The notes below the pieces were generated by a model. It worked only from the letters and a program-made list of their open reading frames with translations, had not been told where the DNA came from and searched no databases. A program made the translations under genes and the position numbers. A DNA stretch of 64,000 bases from Betaproteobacteria bacterium (GTDB lineage Bacteria > Pseudomonadota > Gammaproteobacteria > Burkholderiales > Usitatibacteraceae): positions 124,001-188,000 of the forward strand of contig JAEUMY010000023.1 of assembly GCA_016791265.1 (NCBI GenBank), given 5' to 3'. The number at the start of each line of letters is the position of its first letter. Position 1 is the first letter of the stretch. Positions 53,349 through 61,947 of the stretch are shown one piece after another.

Positions 53349-54737
53349 ATGACTCGACAGGTTGGAGCAGACCGCCGCTTCAATTCCAACCTGCCCAATA
53401 TGACATCCAAGTCTCGGAAACACTTTGTGGCATGCGGGCTCGCTGATGCATTGCTGGCGGGCCCACCGGGCATTACAGAGTTCGAGGCGCGTGCCAAGCA
53501 GGCGTTGGGCCGCAAGCCGCGCTGGGTGCTGCCGCTGTGCAAGCGAATATTCGCAAGGTTCGGTTCCGGGCTCGGCACGCAACAGCGCGCCAAGCTGATC
53601 GAGTTCATCGAAACCGATCAAGGCTACCTGGATGCCTGGCTGGCGGACACCAAGCCGCGCATCCGGCATTATTTTCTTGCGACGAACAGCATGGCACCGC
53701 GCGTTGGCGCGTTGGCGCTGTGTCCACTGCCGAACATTCCCACTTCCGTTGATTTGGCGGCTTGGCTTGACATCAGCATTGAGGACCTGGAGTGGTTCGC
53801 GGACGTGCGCCACATGGTCAAGGCTCCGGGACCGCTCTGCCACTACCATTTTCGCTGGCTGCCCAAACGCAGCGGCGGCTGGCGTCTGGTGGAAATCCCC
53901 AAGCAAAGACTGCGCGATCTGCAGCGCAAGATCCTGCGCGAAGTTCTTGATCCGGTGATGCCGCATGACGCTGCGCACGGATTTCGGCGCGGGCGCTCGT
54001 GCCTCACCAATGCAGCGCCGCACTGCGGCAAGGATGTCGTGCTGCGCATGGACCTGCTCAATTTCTTCACCAGTATTCCAGCGTCCAGGATTCATGCGCT
54101 CTTCACCACACTGGGCTATCCCGATCCGGTGGCGAAGCGCCTGACGGGACTCTGCACCTGTGAGGTCACTACGCGCATGCTGCCCGCGCTGCCGGCAGGC
54201 GCCGAGCCATTGCCCTGGGCGATGCGCAAGCGCTATGCAGAGCGCCATCTGCCGCAAGGCGCACCCACATCGCCTGCGCTGGCCAATCTCTGCGCGCTGC
54301 ATCTGGACTTTCGTCTGGCTGGTTTGGCGGAAAGCCTTGGTGGCGCTTACACACGCTACGCGGATGATCTCGCGATCTCGGGTGGCGAACCCCTGCGCCG
54401 TCGCGTGGGCGCCATCACATCACTGCTGTCCGCGATCGCGCGGGAGCAGAAGTTCGACATCAATCATCGCAAGACGCGTGTCATGCATCGCAGCGACCGG
54501 CAACGATTGACCGGCGTGGTGGTCAATGAGAAGCCGAATGTGTCTCGGGCTGAGTTTGATCAGTTGAAGGCTGTGCTGCATAACTGCGTGGTGCATGGGC
54601 CACAGTCGCAAAATCGGATGGGGCATCCGAACTTCCGGGAGCATCTGCGGGGGAGGGTTAGCTATGTAGCCGGGCTGAATGGTGCAAGAGGGGAGAGGCT
54701 CAGGCTGGCGTTTGAGGAGATTGATTGGGCGCGGTAA
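53349..54737 (+). CDS. Retron-type reverse transcriptase
   Basis: A 462-residue RNA-directed DNA polymerase (an ATG at 53400 is an alternative start). The RT domain is C-terminal, from about 155: HFRWLPKRSGGWRLVEIP (RT1), the NAxxH motif as N221-A-A-P-H, DLLNFFTSIP (RT3), LPQGAPTSPALANL (RT4), YADDLAISGG at 337-346 (catalytic YADD) and RLTGVVVNEKPNVSR. NAxxH, and an xTG motif late in the domain, are hallmarks of retron RTs, but here LTG replaces the usual VTG. About 150 extra residues precede the RT domain and have no recognised family. Retron RTs make msDNA from a nearby ncRNA and act in phage defence with an effector; the effector here is unclear. One palindrome gives Arg-Ile-Phe-Ala. Confidence 0.88.
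   Translation: MTRQVGADRRFNSNLPNMTSKSRKHFVACGLADALLAGPPGITEFEARAKQALGRKPRWVLPLCKRIFARFGSGLGTQQRAKLIEFIETDQGYLDAWLADTKPRIRHYFLATNSMAPRVGALALCPLPNIPTSVDLAAWLDISIEDLEWFADVRHMVKAPGPLCHYHFRWLPKRSGGWRLVEIPKQRLRDLQRKILREVLDPVMPHDAAHGFRRGRSCLTNAAPHCGKDVVLRMDLLNFFTSIPASRIHALFTTLGYPDPVAKRLTGLCTCEVTTRMLPALPAGAEPLPWAMRKRYAERHLPQGAPTSPALANLCALHLDFRLAGLAESLGGAYTRYADDLAISGGEPLRRRVGAITSLLSAIAREQKFDINHRKTRVMHRSDRQRLTGVVVNEKPNVSRAEFDQLKAVLHNCVVHGPQSQNRMGHPNFREHLRGRVSYVAGLNGARGERLRLAFEEIDWAR
53543..53554. repeat. GCGAATATTCGC palindrome inside reverse transcriptase gene
   Basis: A perfect copy, read as Arg-Ile-Phe-Ala, in the N-terminal extension. Confidence 0.97.
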
Positions 54738-54743
54738 CGCGAT

Positions 54744-54755
54744 GTGAATATTCGC
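54744..54755. repeat. One-mismatch GTGAATATTCGC palindrome, intergenic
   Basis: C to T at position 2; it lies 7 bp past the reverse transcriptase stop. Confidence 0.9.
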
Positions 54756-54945
54756 GTCATTTCACACTTATTCAGGTTCGGGCGGCCGTATGCCGCCGTT
54801 CGTAGTAATGCGCCTGAGTGTCGGATGAGTTAGGGGCCGGTGGGTTCTCGCAGCCGGGGCGGTAATTCAAGTATTCACTTAATTGAGGATCAGCTAGTGA
54901 CGAGGCACATCGGGTGCCGTAGTTCTCGGGATTGCTTTTGAGTGC

Positions 54946-55698
54946 TCAGGCTTGGGCCTTCCTGTCTCCCTCTTCAATGATGGCATCGACAGCAAGGAAG
55001 AAGATTAGCCGCTTGTCCTCATCTTCATCCTTTAAATTCATCTGAAAGACCGCAAGTCTCTTCTTGTGGACGGCATCTCGATACTCAATATGAATTGACT
55101 TTGCACTCTCTCTACTAGGCTCAATAAAAATTTGGAATTGAACATGGGAGTTTGCAAGGAGCGCAGGAAAATGTGGTGTCCGGATAATCATGCTGGGGTC
55201 ATCTGTTCGGATAAAAATATCAGAGGCTGTTGCGCCAGCATTGTGGAGTTCGCAGAAGTAGCTTCCAGCTTGCGCCTCATGCAACCGTTCGAACGCAAGC
55301 CTAGGTAAGGCTGCAATTGCTCCGCGCTCAAGTTCATGCTTATGCCTTAGCCGCTCAACTTCAACCTGTTCGGAAGTCGCACCAACAAGTTGTTCGAGCT
55401 CTTTGACCTGCTGAAGTAAGGCTCGTGTGTTCTGCTTCAGCTCCGCGCCTTGTTGCAAGTAGCCCAATACGATCCAAAGAAGTAGTAGCGGTCCAACTCC
55501 GCCGGCTATTGAATCCCCAATTGCATTGAGTGGCATTGTCCTGACATCATCAATTCGCACGAACATGACGCACGCAGCGGCTGCCAAGTAAAGCAAAGAA
55601 ATTGCCACGCCGAAGACGAAGAGCTTTGCTGATTCCTTCACTTCTTGATCAAGCTGAGCAATTTCCACATTCAATCGCTTCGTTGGTCTTTGTGACAC
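54946..55698 (-). CDS. Two-membrane-segment coiled-coil protein
   Basis: A 250-residue protein. Two hydrophobic segments lie at about 26-48 and 68-90, then a coiled coil at about 95-135 (LKQNTRALLQQVKELEQLVG) and a soluble C-terminal half without a recognised fold. The gene is clearly lower in GC than the surroundings and contains no GCGAATATTCGC, both consistent with transfer. It is convergent with the reverse transcriptase 208 bp away, so it is not in an operon with it. 2-TM proteins are effectors of some retrons, but the orientation argues against a simple pairing. The function is unknown. Confidence 0.7.
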   Translation of the reverse strand: MSQRPTKRLNVEIAQLDQEVKESAKLFVFGVAISLLYLAAAACVMFVRIDDVRTMPLNAIGDSIAGGVGPLLLLWIVLGYLQQGAELKQNTRALLQQVKELEQLVGATSEQVEVERLRHKHELERGAIAALPRLAFERLHEAQAGSYFCELHNAGATASDIFIRTDDPSMIIRTPHFPALLANSHVQFQIFIEPSRESAKSIHIEYRDAVHKKRLAVFQMNLKDEDEDKRLIFFLAVDAIIEEGDRKAQA

Positions 55699-55757
55699 GG
55701 CCCCGGTGTCTCCAGTAGTGCTGCCCTAAGTCTAGTACGTGATCGACTCACTTCTCC

Positions 55758-56672
55758 CTAGGCGGCTAAGTGCTTCTTGAAGAACTCTGTTGTCCGCGAA
55801 GTCGCCAACTTCGCCGCCGCCTCATCAAACCTCGGCGTCGTATTGTTGTTGAACCCGTGCTGCGTGCCGGGATACATGTGCAGCTCGTACTTCACGCCTG
55901 CCGCCTTCAGCGCGACTTCGTAGGCGGGGTAGCCGGTGTTGATGCGCTCGTCCTTCTCCGCGAGGTGTATCTGCAGCGCGCACTTGATTTTGGACACGTC
56001 CTCGGTCTTGGCGGCGGAGCCGTAGAAGGGCACGGCGGCGGCGAGATCGGGTAGCTGGGTGGCGAGATAGTTGCTCATGCTGCCGCCGTAGCAGAAGCCG
56101 ACCACGCCATACTTGCCCGTGCATTCCGGCAGCGCCTTCATGAAGCCGGCGGCGGCCACGAAATCGGCACGGCACTTGGTCTGGTCCAGCTTGCTGAAAA
56201 GCTCGCGCGCCTTGTCCTCGTCGCCCGGATAGCCGCCCTGGCTGAAGAGCATGTCGGGCGCGAAGGCAATGAAGTTCTCGAGCGCCACGCGGCGGGTCAC
56301 ATCCTCGATGTGCGGGTTGAGTCCCCGGTTCTCGTGGATCACCATCACGGCGGGCAGCTTGCCCTTCATGTTGGCCGGCATGACCAGATAGCCGCGCGCC
56401 TTGCCATGCCCGTTGGGCGAGTCAAACTCGACAAACTTGGTCTTGACCCGCGGATCATCCGCCTTGATGACCTGCGCCTCGGCGAACTTCGGGTTCAGCA
56501 TCTCCAGCAACGCCGTGGCCGAGACCCCCGCCGCCGCGTACTTGCCCGCGTCCGCGAGGAAGCTCCGCCGGTCGATGATGCCGTGGACGTATTTGTCGAA
56601 GAGTTTCATGACTTCGGGGTGGAAGTCGGTGGAAGTGTGCCGGGGGGCGGGGTTGTGGTCTGGGGTGGACAC
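55758..56672 (-). CDS. Dienelactone hydrolase family protein with export signal
   Basis: 304 residues from a GTG at 56672 that follows AAGGAGA at the right spacing; an earlier TTG at 56693 is less likely. The N-terminus holds a Tat-like signal (DRRSFLADAGKYAAAG), so the enzyme is probably exported. The alpha/beta-hydrolase core has the DLH nucleophile in VVGFCYGGSMSN (Cys) and His in GTQHGFNNNT, with Asp in AEKDERINTG, so the Cys-Asp-His triad is complete. Family members hydrolyse dienelactone or other esters. It is not part of an aromatic-catabolism cluster here. Confidence 0.9.
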   Translation of the reverse strand: MSTPDHNPAPRHTSTDFHPEVMKLFDKYVHGIIDRRSFLADAGKYAAAGVSATALLEMLNPKFAEAQVIKADDPRVKTKFVEFDSPNGHGKARGYLVMPANMKGKLPAVMVIHENRGLNPHIEDVTRRVALENFIAFAPDMLFSQGGYPGDEDKARELFSKLDQTKCRADFVAAAGFMKALPECTGKYGVVGFCYGGSMSNYLATQLPDLAAAVPFYGSAAKTEDVSKIKCALQIHLAEKDERINTGYPAYEVALKAAGVKYELHMYPGTQHGFNNNTTPRFDEAAAKLATSRTTEFFKKHLAA

Positions 56673-56744
56673 GGCTGTTCTCCTTGAGCGCAAATTGAGT
56701 CAAGCCATCATAGCGAAAGCGCCATACCAAGTGGGTGGCGCATG

Positions 56745-56756
56745 GTGAATATTCGC
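56745..56756. repeat. One-mismatch GTGAATATTCGC palindrome, intergenic
   Basis: C to T at position 2; it lies 8 bp beyond the stop of the 128-residue gene of the conflict cluster. Confidence 0.9.
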
Positions 56757-56763
56757 TGTGCAG

Positions 56764-57150
56764 TCAGGCCGCTGCTTCCTTCACTTTGCCGGCAGCTGCG
56801 ACGATCCCCTGGACATTGCCACTAAGCAAGGCACCAGCTAGGCCAATTGCGGATGAAGCGACCTTCAGGGCCTTCTGGATCGACTTGATCCTTTTGGTGA
56901 AGCTGTTCATCTTTTGAATCGCGGCAGTGAGCTCGCCTTTGGCGTCCTCGGCCTGTTTGGCAAGCGTGCCAACGCCCTGCGCGCGAAGGTCGATCACAGC
57001 GAGCAGCAGGTCGTGTTCCATCTGTCGAAGGTTATCCCACTCTTGGTTGGTGAGCGTCTTGTCGTTCTTGACTCGATAGTGGAAGAGTGCATTGGCAAAT
57101 GCGGCAATGTGATCGGCAATATCGAACTCGGGAACAATGGGGAGTGTCAT
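56764..57150 (-). CDS. Hypothetical protein, last gene of the conflict cluster
   Basis: 128 residues: a mainly helical protein (ADHIAAFANALFHYRVK and DNLRQMEHDLLLAVIDLRAQ) with an Ala/Gly-rich hydrophobic stretch at about 100-125 (VASSAIGLAGALLSGNVQG). That pattern is reminiscent of membrane-active helices, but no family was recognised. It is 33 bp after the lipoprotein gene and likely co-transcribed. It does not end in FxSxx, so it is not an obvious Fxs peptide. Confidence 0.6.
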   Translation of the reverse strand: MTLPIVPEFDIADHIAAFANALFHYRVKNDKTLTNQEWDNLRQMEHDLLLAVIDLRAQGVGTLAKQAEDAKGELTAAIQKMNSFTKRIKSIQKALKVASSAIGLAGALLSGNVQGIVAAAGKVKEAAA

Positions 57151-57183
57151 ATTGTGTGTCCTCTCTATATCTGAGCGTTGCTA

Positions 57184-58074
57184 TCAGAGTGCCGCAGTCA
57201 CTTTCTTGTAAAGGTCCTGCACCTCCTTGCGGAGCTCAAGCAGAACTTGCAACTGCCCTTTTCCATCCAGCTTGCCATCGGTCGCCGCCAGCTCCGCCAA
57301 GGCCTTCTTCATCTTGTCGGTGGCCGCCTTATAAGCCGCGATGGCTTTTTGGCGCTCTCTCAGTGATTCAAGGCGAAGGTAGATTTCCCGCTTCACGACA
57401 TTTGCCGCTAGTGGATCAAGGTCCTCCTTCTCCTCCAGGATTTTTCGCGAAGTGGCAGTCTGCTCTGTGGCATCCTTGAGATATCCACCGTAGTTCCGCT
57501 CAACGTATAACACCAGCAGGTCGGCGATTTGGGCGACACGCTCGTGCTGGGCAAGAGCGTCTTTGATCTCGGCAGCCTGTCTTTGCGCGATCAGCACTTT
57601 GTTCAGCCAAGCCGCTACGGCGTTGATGGCGTCCACGGCGGCTGGCGCCGCGATGGCTTGGCCCTCGATCTTGACAGCTTTGATCGCGGTCCCAAGCCCA
57701 GTGTAGTCGGCGCTCAGCGAGCTTGACAGGTCTCCTCCAGCGATCTTGATCAGGCCATCGTGATAGTCGTTCATGAGCGAAGAAAGATCGAGCATCGGCT
57801 TACTTGCCTCGGAGTTCTTCTCACACGCTTTCTTGCCGGTCTCGATGGCGCTCATGGGGTCATAGCGCCGGCCGTCGCCAATCAATGCCCGATACTCAAA
57901 AATCTCGCGGCAGCGCAGGCCCGACTCTTCTACCAGCGGGGTGAAGCTCGCGGAAACTCCCTTGCCGAGGGCGCCGTAGTCGCGCACGGCTTTGAGATCG
58001 GCGCAGCCTGTTTGCAGCACAGCCGTCAGGATCGCGGCGCTCAATACTAGTTTTGACTTTCGGGAATTTCTCAT
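57184..58074 (-). CDS. Helical lipoprotein in the conflict cluster
   Basis: 296 residues. The signal ends in lipobox LQTGC at about 20-24 (Cys24), so it is a lipoprotein. The mature protein is almost wholly helical (AAEIKDALAQHERVAQIADL and LRERQKAIAAYKAATDKMKK), consistent with a coiled-coil rod in the periplasm. Residues 85-185 are less charged. No family is known to me. It lies 182 bp after the KGGTGR-ATPase gene, same strand, followed 33 bp later by a small helical protein. An envelope role coupled to the cluster is plausible but not shown. Confidence 0.75.
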   Translation of the reverse strand: MRNSRKSKLVLSAAILTAVLQTGCADLKAVRDYGALGKGVSASFTPLVEESGLRCREIFEYRALIGDGRRYDPMSAIETGKKACEKNSEASKPMLDLSSLMNDYHDGLIKIAGGDLSSSLSADYTGLGTAIKAVKIEGQAIAAPAAVDAINAVAAWLNKVLIAQRQAAEIKDALAQHERVAQIADLLVLYVERNYGGYLKDATEQTATSRKILEEKEDLDPLAANVVKREIYLRLESLRERQKAIAAYKAATDKMKKALAELAATDGKLDGKGQLQVLLELRKEVQDLYKKVTAAL

Positions 58075-58256
58075 GAATCCTCCATCGTGAGTCTGGTCAG
58101 TTGAATTGCTAATACAAAGGAGTGAGTCTCAGCTATCCGTCACTGCCCTTTCACAGCAATTGCCAGTCGCACTGCCTGAGCGCGTCGCGACTGTGGGTGT
58201 ACCGGCGGCGGGCATCACAAAGTCCTGTTGAGCTGTGCGCCGCAGGGCTCGGCAAG

Positions 58257-60641
58257 CTAGCTGGTCCCCTTGCCTTCCGAAATTCTGGGAAGCCAGACCT
58301 CGATGAGTCCTCTAGGGGGTGGGTCACGGATAGTCTTTACATCGAGCTTCCTTAGCTCCAAGTTGATCAAGAGCGCTCGACTGGCAAGGCCGCGCTCTAC
58401 CACAGCCTTGGCTCTGGCAGCGGCTTCAACATCTTCTGCGTAGAAGTAGCGCACTTCACCCTTCGCGGGAACACGATCCTTCAATTCGGGCGTGTCGACC
58501 TTGAACTTTGCCGCGCGCAGCTCTGCTGCCAGGGCATTTGCGTAGGGCTTATCGGGTGACCAGAACTGTAGGGCGATTCGGTGCGTGACAGTGATGTTCG
58601 CGGGCTGACGTCCACCAGCACCGAGAGACTTCAGCCGTTGAGAGGCGACAAGCGCCTCGTTGGAAGATGGCGCGTCAGCGATCACCCATCGGTAGTCCTT
58701 GATTGCGGCATCTCGCTTATTGAGCCCGGCCAGAATTTCCGCCCTTTCGATCCGGGCTTTCAGGTTGGTCGGCTCAAGCTCCAGAAGTCGATTCAGCGTC
58801 TCAATTGCCTGATCTGGATTTCCTAGCCTCTTTTGCGTACCAGCGAGTCCCATAAGTGCGGCTGGATCAGAAGGGCGAGCTTGCAGGAGCACCATATAGG
58901 CTTCAAAGGCGAGAGAATCCTCGCCGACGGACGCGAGAATGTTGGCTCTCCCCACTAGCACTTCGGGATTGTTCCCTGAGAGTTGTGCCGCCTTGTCGAG
59001 ATCGGCAATACCGCCGGCCTTGTCGGTGACGATGCGCAACTTTCCGCGCCAATGGTAGTACTCGAATGCCCGCGGCTTCAGGCGAATAATCTCGTTCAGC
59101 GCAGCAATCTCGCCTTCAGTGTCGTTCGACTCGCGCGCGGATAGCGCACGCGCCTCGGCAAGGCGCAGCGATTCTCGGTGCTCAGCGCTAAGTGAGTCGC
59201 CTAGTCCCTTTTGCGCCTGTGAGGGCTCTTTCGACTGGACCAGAGTCCATATTAGCCCCACAAGGAAAAGCAAACCCAAACTTAGGAGTAGCAGCCGTGA
59301 CAAACTAAGTTGGGAGGATGTCTCCAAGCCAACTTGCGCTCTGGTCAAACGGGCGTCCTCTGACTGAGCTCGGTCGTAGCGCATCGCGCGCTCGCGAGCC
59401 TCGCCTTCAACTCGACGGCTGAACGTGGCTGCGGCCTCGTCTTTGGCACGGCTTTCGGCCACTGCACGAGCCACTGCATCGGACTCGCGCTGTTGCCGTA
59501 GTTCCTCCTCTTCCAGACGCCTCCGCTCTGCCTCTTCAGCCAGCCGCTTTCGCTCTTCCTCCTCGAGTCGCGCCCGTTCTTCCTGTTCAGAAATCACGGC
59601 CTTCACCGTTTTGCCAGTCACATTGCCTTCAAACACCTGCAACGCTATTGATCGCTCTCTTTCGCCGAGCTTCAGCATTTCGTCATGAACGTCCAGGCCA
59701 AACGCATGGCGGAGCAGGCTTTGCGTTCTCGGCAGGAGATTTACGGTCCCTGGATCGCCTGGCTGATTGGCGATGGGGGATAACAATTCCTCATAGGCGT
59801 AGTACGGAACATAGGGAATGCTGACTTCATCCCAATACTTGTCCTTTTCGCTGGCTTCCACACCCTGGGGTAAGTCGTGAAATGCACGCTTGGCAAGATC
59901 CCAGCGTTTGCTCAGCTTGTTAGTCTCGCTGTTGTCAATTCTAGTTGGCACGGGAAAGATGTTGAATTGACTGGCGTCCCGCTGTCCAAGGACGGAACGC
60001 GCAACCGCCTCCGCGCCATCAATGCTTTGATTGTTGAGCGTGAAGAAGACCAGTAAAGCATCGGGGAGCTGAACGGTGCATGTTCCTGCTGTATCACTGA
60101 CCCCGGTCCTGCTGTCAATCAGCACATAGTCGTAGCGATCGCGCAGGCGCTTGATTGCGGCATCCAGAAATCCTCGCCCGCCCAAATTGTCGTAGAAATT
60201 GTTCCAGCCGAACGAGTTCACTTTGGTTGCGTAGTGGCTGACCTGTTGGCCTGCGGGAATCAGAGCAATTGATCCGACTCGGCTCGTATGATTTGCGGTC
60301 CCAAAGTCCCACTCCAAGGTGACTGCATAGTCTTCAAAATGGGTGTAGGGCTCGTACCACTTTCCGGCTTCAGTCTCTTTCTCGCCAACGGGGCGCACGG
60401 CCTCGATCGCGTACTTAAACAGGAAGTCAATGACGCCTTCCGAGTATGTCAAAGAAGCATCGGGGAGGAAGGGCGAAAAGTAACGGTGCAGGCCGGGCGC
60501 CTCAAGATCCCAATCGACCACGACAACACGGTTACCAAGGCTGGCAAGCAACCAGGCGCAATTGGCGAGGGCCATGGATCGACCCGTGCCACCCTTATAA
60601 GAGTAGAAGGTGAAAACCTTCTTGCTTGAACCCGGTTTCAT
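58257..60641 (-). CDS. KGGTGR-motif ATPase with coiled coil, TM segment and TPRs (FxsT-like)
   Basis: A 794-residue protein. The MinD/ParA-like ATPase occupies about 1-330 with an unusual Walker A, YSYKGGTGRSMALANCAW (residues 13-30), and VVDWDLEAPGLHRYF; this KGGVGR-type form is shared with the FxsT proteins of actinobacterial FxSxx-COOH systems. A long charged coiled coil follows (about 350-440, rich in Glu-Glu-Arg), then one membrane segment (about 455-477), TPRs (about 505-680, ALMGLAGTQKRLGNPDQAIE), and a C-terminal LytR-C/SPOR-like fold (HRIALQFWSPDKPYANALAA). Its start overlaps the TIR gene stop (ATGA), so the two are coupled. An NTP switch that relays a signal from TIR and caspase is inferred. 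Confidence 0.88.
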   Translation of the reverse strand: MKPGSSKKVFTFYSYKGGTGRSMALANCAWLLASLGNRVVVVDWDLEAPGLHRYFSPFLPDASLTYSEGVIDFLFKYAIEAVRPVGEKETEAGKWYEPYTHFEDYAVTLEWDFGTANHTSRVGSIALIPAGQQVSHYATKVNSFGWNNFYDNLGGRGFLDAAIKRLRDRYDYVLIDSRTGVSDTAGTCTVQLPDALLVFFTLNNQSIDGAEAVARSVLGQRDASQFNIFPVPTRIDNSETNKLSKRWDLAKRAFHDLPQGVEASEKDKYWDEVSIPYVPYYAYEELLSPIANQPGDPGTVNLLPRTQSLLRHAFGLDVHDEMLKLGERERSIALQVFEGNVTGKTVKAVISEQEERARLEEEERKRLAEEAERRRLEEEELRQQRESDAVARAVAESRAKDEAAATFSRRVEGEARERAMRYDRAQSEDARLTRAQVGLETSSQLSLSRLLLLSLGLLFLVGLIWTLVQSKEPSQAQKGLGDSLSAEHRESLRLAEARALSARESNDTEGEIAALNEIIRLKPRAFEYYHWRGKLRIVTDKAGGIADLDKAAQLSGNNPEVLVGRANILASVGEDSLAFEAYMVLLQARPSDPAALMGLAGTQKRLGNPDQAIETLNRLLELEPTNLKARIERAEILAGLNKRDAAIKDYRWVIADAPSSNEALVASQRLKSLGAGGRQPANITVTHRIALQFWSPDKPYANALAAELRAAKFKVDTPELKDRVPAKGEVRYFYAEDVEAAARAKAVVERGLASRALLINLELRKLDVKTIRDPPPRGLIEVWLPRISEGKGTS

Positions 60642-61876
60642 AGACGAGCGTTTTCGGAGGCAGCCGAGACAATGGGCTTGGATCCGGGTGCTGGGAGGCC
60701 CGACCGTGGTTGGCTCTTGAATGCCTCTGCTTGAAGTCGTGTCAGCACTTCTTTGAGGTGCTTGCTGAGTTGCTTCTCACTTTGAATTCGATGGCGAAAG
60801 TAGACGTCGCTTCTGCGATCCAGCCGGTTGGGAAAGGTCTCCTTGATCGTGCGCTCCAACTCCTGAAAGCGCTGCTCAGTCTCTTTGTCGCTCAGGCACC
60901 AGGGGATTATGACCGACGTGTTGGGGGCGTTGACTTTCTTATCGAACAGCCTGAGTACGTCCTGGAAAGGCGCACTTTCCGCAGTCCACGGATCAACCAC
61001 AAGCACCACAAGGCAGTTTCGATCCACTGCTTGCTGGATCAATGGAGGCAGCTTGGCATCAATTGGCCAATTGTCCTGATGGCCGAAAATGCCGGTACTA
61101 GCCGAGCACTTTGTCGTGATCTGCCAGATCTTTTCGGTACCACCGTCGTAAACGAAGGGTATCCACTCCATGGACAAGTCCGATGGGTATCCAGTCTTGG
61201 CCTTCTTCTTCAGCGTGGCATCATCCGCTCTCGCGACAACATAGAGCCAGTAAACGTGATCGGGGCCTTTAGGAATGCTCATGCCATTGCGTTTGATCGC
61301 AGACTCCAGATTGGCCGCAGCGGCATCCAGGTCATGCTGATCCACGAATTCCGGCAGCGCCCGTTTCGCGCCAACCTGGGTCAGGATGTCCAGCGCAATG
61401 GCGTCGACACAAGCGTGGTACTGCTTCTGTAGAGCAGGGTCATTCTTGTTCTTGCACAGCCAGCGAAGGCCCTGCTCGGGGATGCCTTTGTCGACGCCCC
61501 TGCGCGCATAGTTCAGAGATTTCCAAGGCTCAGGCATGTCGTCACAAGACACCCAAAGAAGCGGGAGTCTGGCGCTCCAGGCATCTGGAAATTGGCCAAA
61601 CAGATTCCATTCCTTGATGCAGTATTCGCTCGCAAAGTAGTTTGGCCCAAGAAGCGCGACTAGAGAATGAGACTGCCTCAGTCCATCGATGAGTTCTAGG
61701 CGCCATGCAGTCCCTGTGCGACTGTCCCTATGGTCGAGGAATCCCCTGCCGTTCCCACGCACTCGCAATTCCGCCTCAATGTCGTTGAGAAAGGGTTCCA
61801 TGAAGGGATCCCAATCCGCGCTGGCATAGCTCCAGAAGAAGCTGTAGGGCGGCTTATCGTTTTCTCTTGCCATCAT
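60638..61876 (-). CDS. TIR-domain protein, FxsC-like
   Basis: A 412-residue protein. The TIR domain is at about 10-140: YSFFWSYASADWDPFMEPF, then RTGTAWRLELIDGLRQSH and NYFASEYCIKEWNLF, where Glu89 (CxxE) is the likely NADase catalytic residue. A second part (about 205-390) contains HVYWLYVVARAD, VVLVVDPWT and VIIPWCLSD, which I recall from the C-terminal half of FxsC proteins; the YG...W.PY pattern appears as YPSDLSMEWIPF. TIR domains with the Glu cleave NAD+. It is followed by the FxsT-like gene (4-bp overlap) and preceded 71 bp upstream by the caspase gene. One palindrome lies in that gap. Confidence 0.88.
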   Translation of the reverse strand: MMARENDKPPYSFFWSYASADWDPFMEPFLNDIEAELRVRGNGRGFLDHRDSRTGTAWRLELIDGLRQSHSLVALLGPNYFASEYCIKEWNLFGQFPDAWSARLPLLWVSCDDMPEPWKSLNYARRGVDKGIPEQGLRWLCKNKNDPALQKQYHACVDAIALDILTQVGAKRALPEFVDQHDLDAAAANLESAIKRNGMSIPKGPDHVYWLYVVARADDATLKKKAKTGYPSDLSMEWIPFVYDGGTEKIWQITTKCSASTGIFGHQDNWPIDAKLPPLIQQAVDRNCLVVLVVDPWTAESAPFQDVLRLFDKKVNAPNTSVIIPWCLSDKETEQRFQELERTIKETFPNRLDRRSDVYFRHRIQSEKQLSKHLKEVLTRLQAEAFKSQPRSGLPAPGSKPIVSAASENARL

Positions 61877-61914
61877 TTCTCCAACTTGTCGAGAAGAGAC
61901 GTGGTTAAGTCAAT

Positions 61915-61926
61915 GCGAATATTCGC
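61915..61926. repeat. GCGAATATTCGC palindrome between caspase and TIR genes
   Basis: A perfect copy 38 bp upstream of the TIR start. Confidence 0.97.
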
Positions 61927-61947
61927 AGCGAATGCTCTCCGATCGGC

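Noticed and set aside
56764..57150. 128-residue protein as an FxSxx-COOH peptide
   Set aside because: It is too long and ends VKEAAA, not FxSxx; no radical-SAM gene is nearby.
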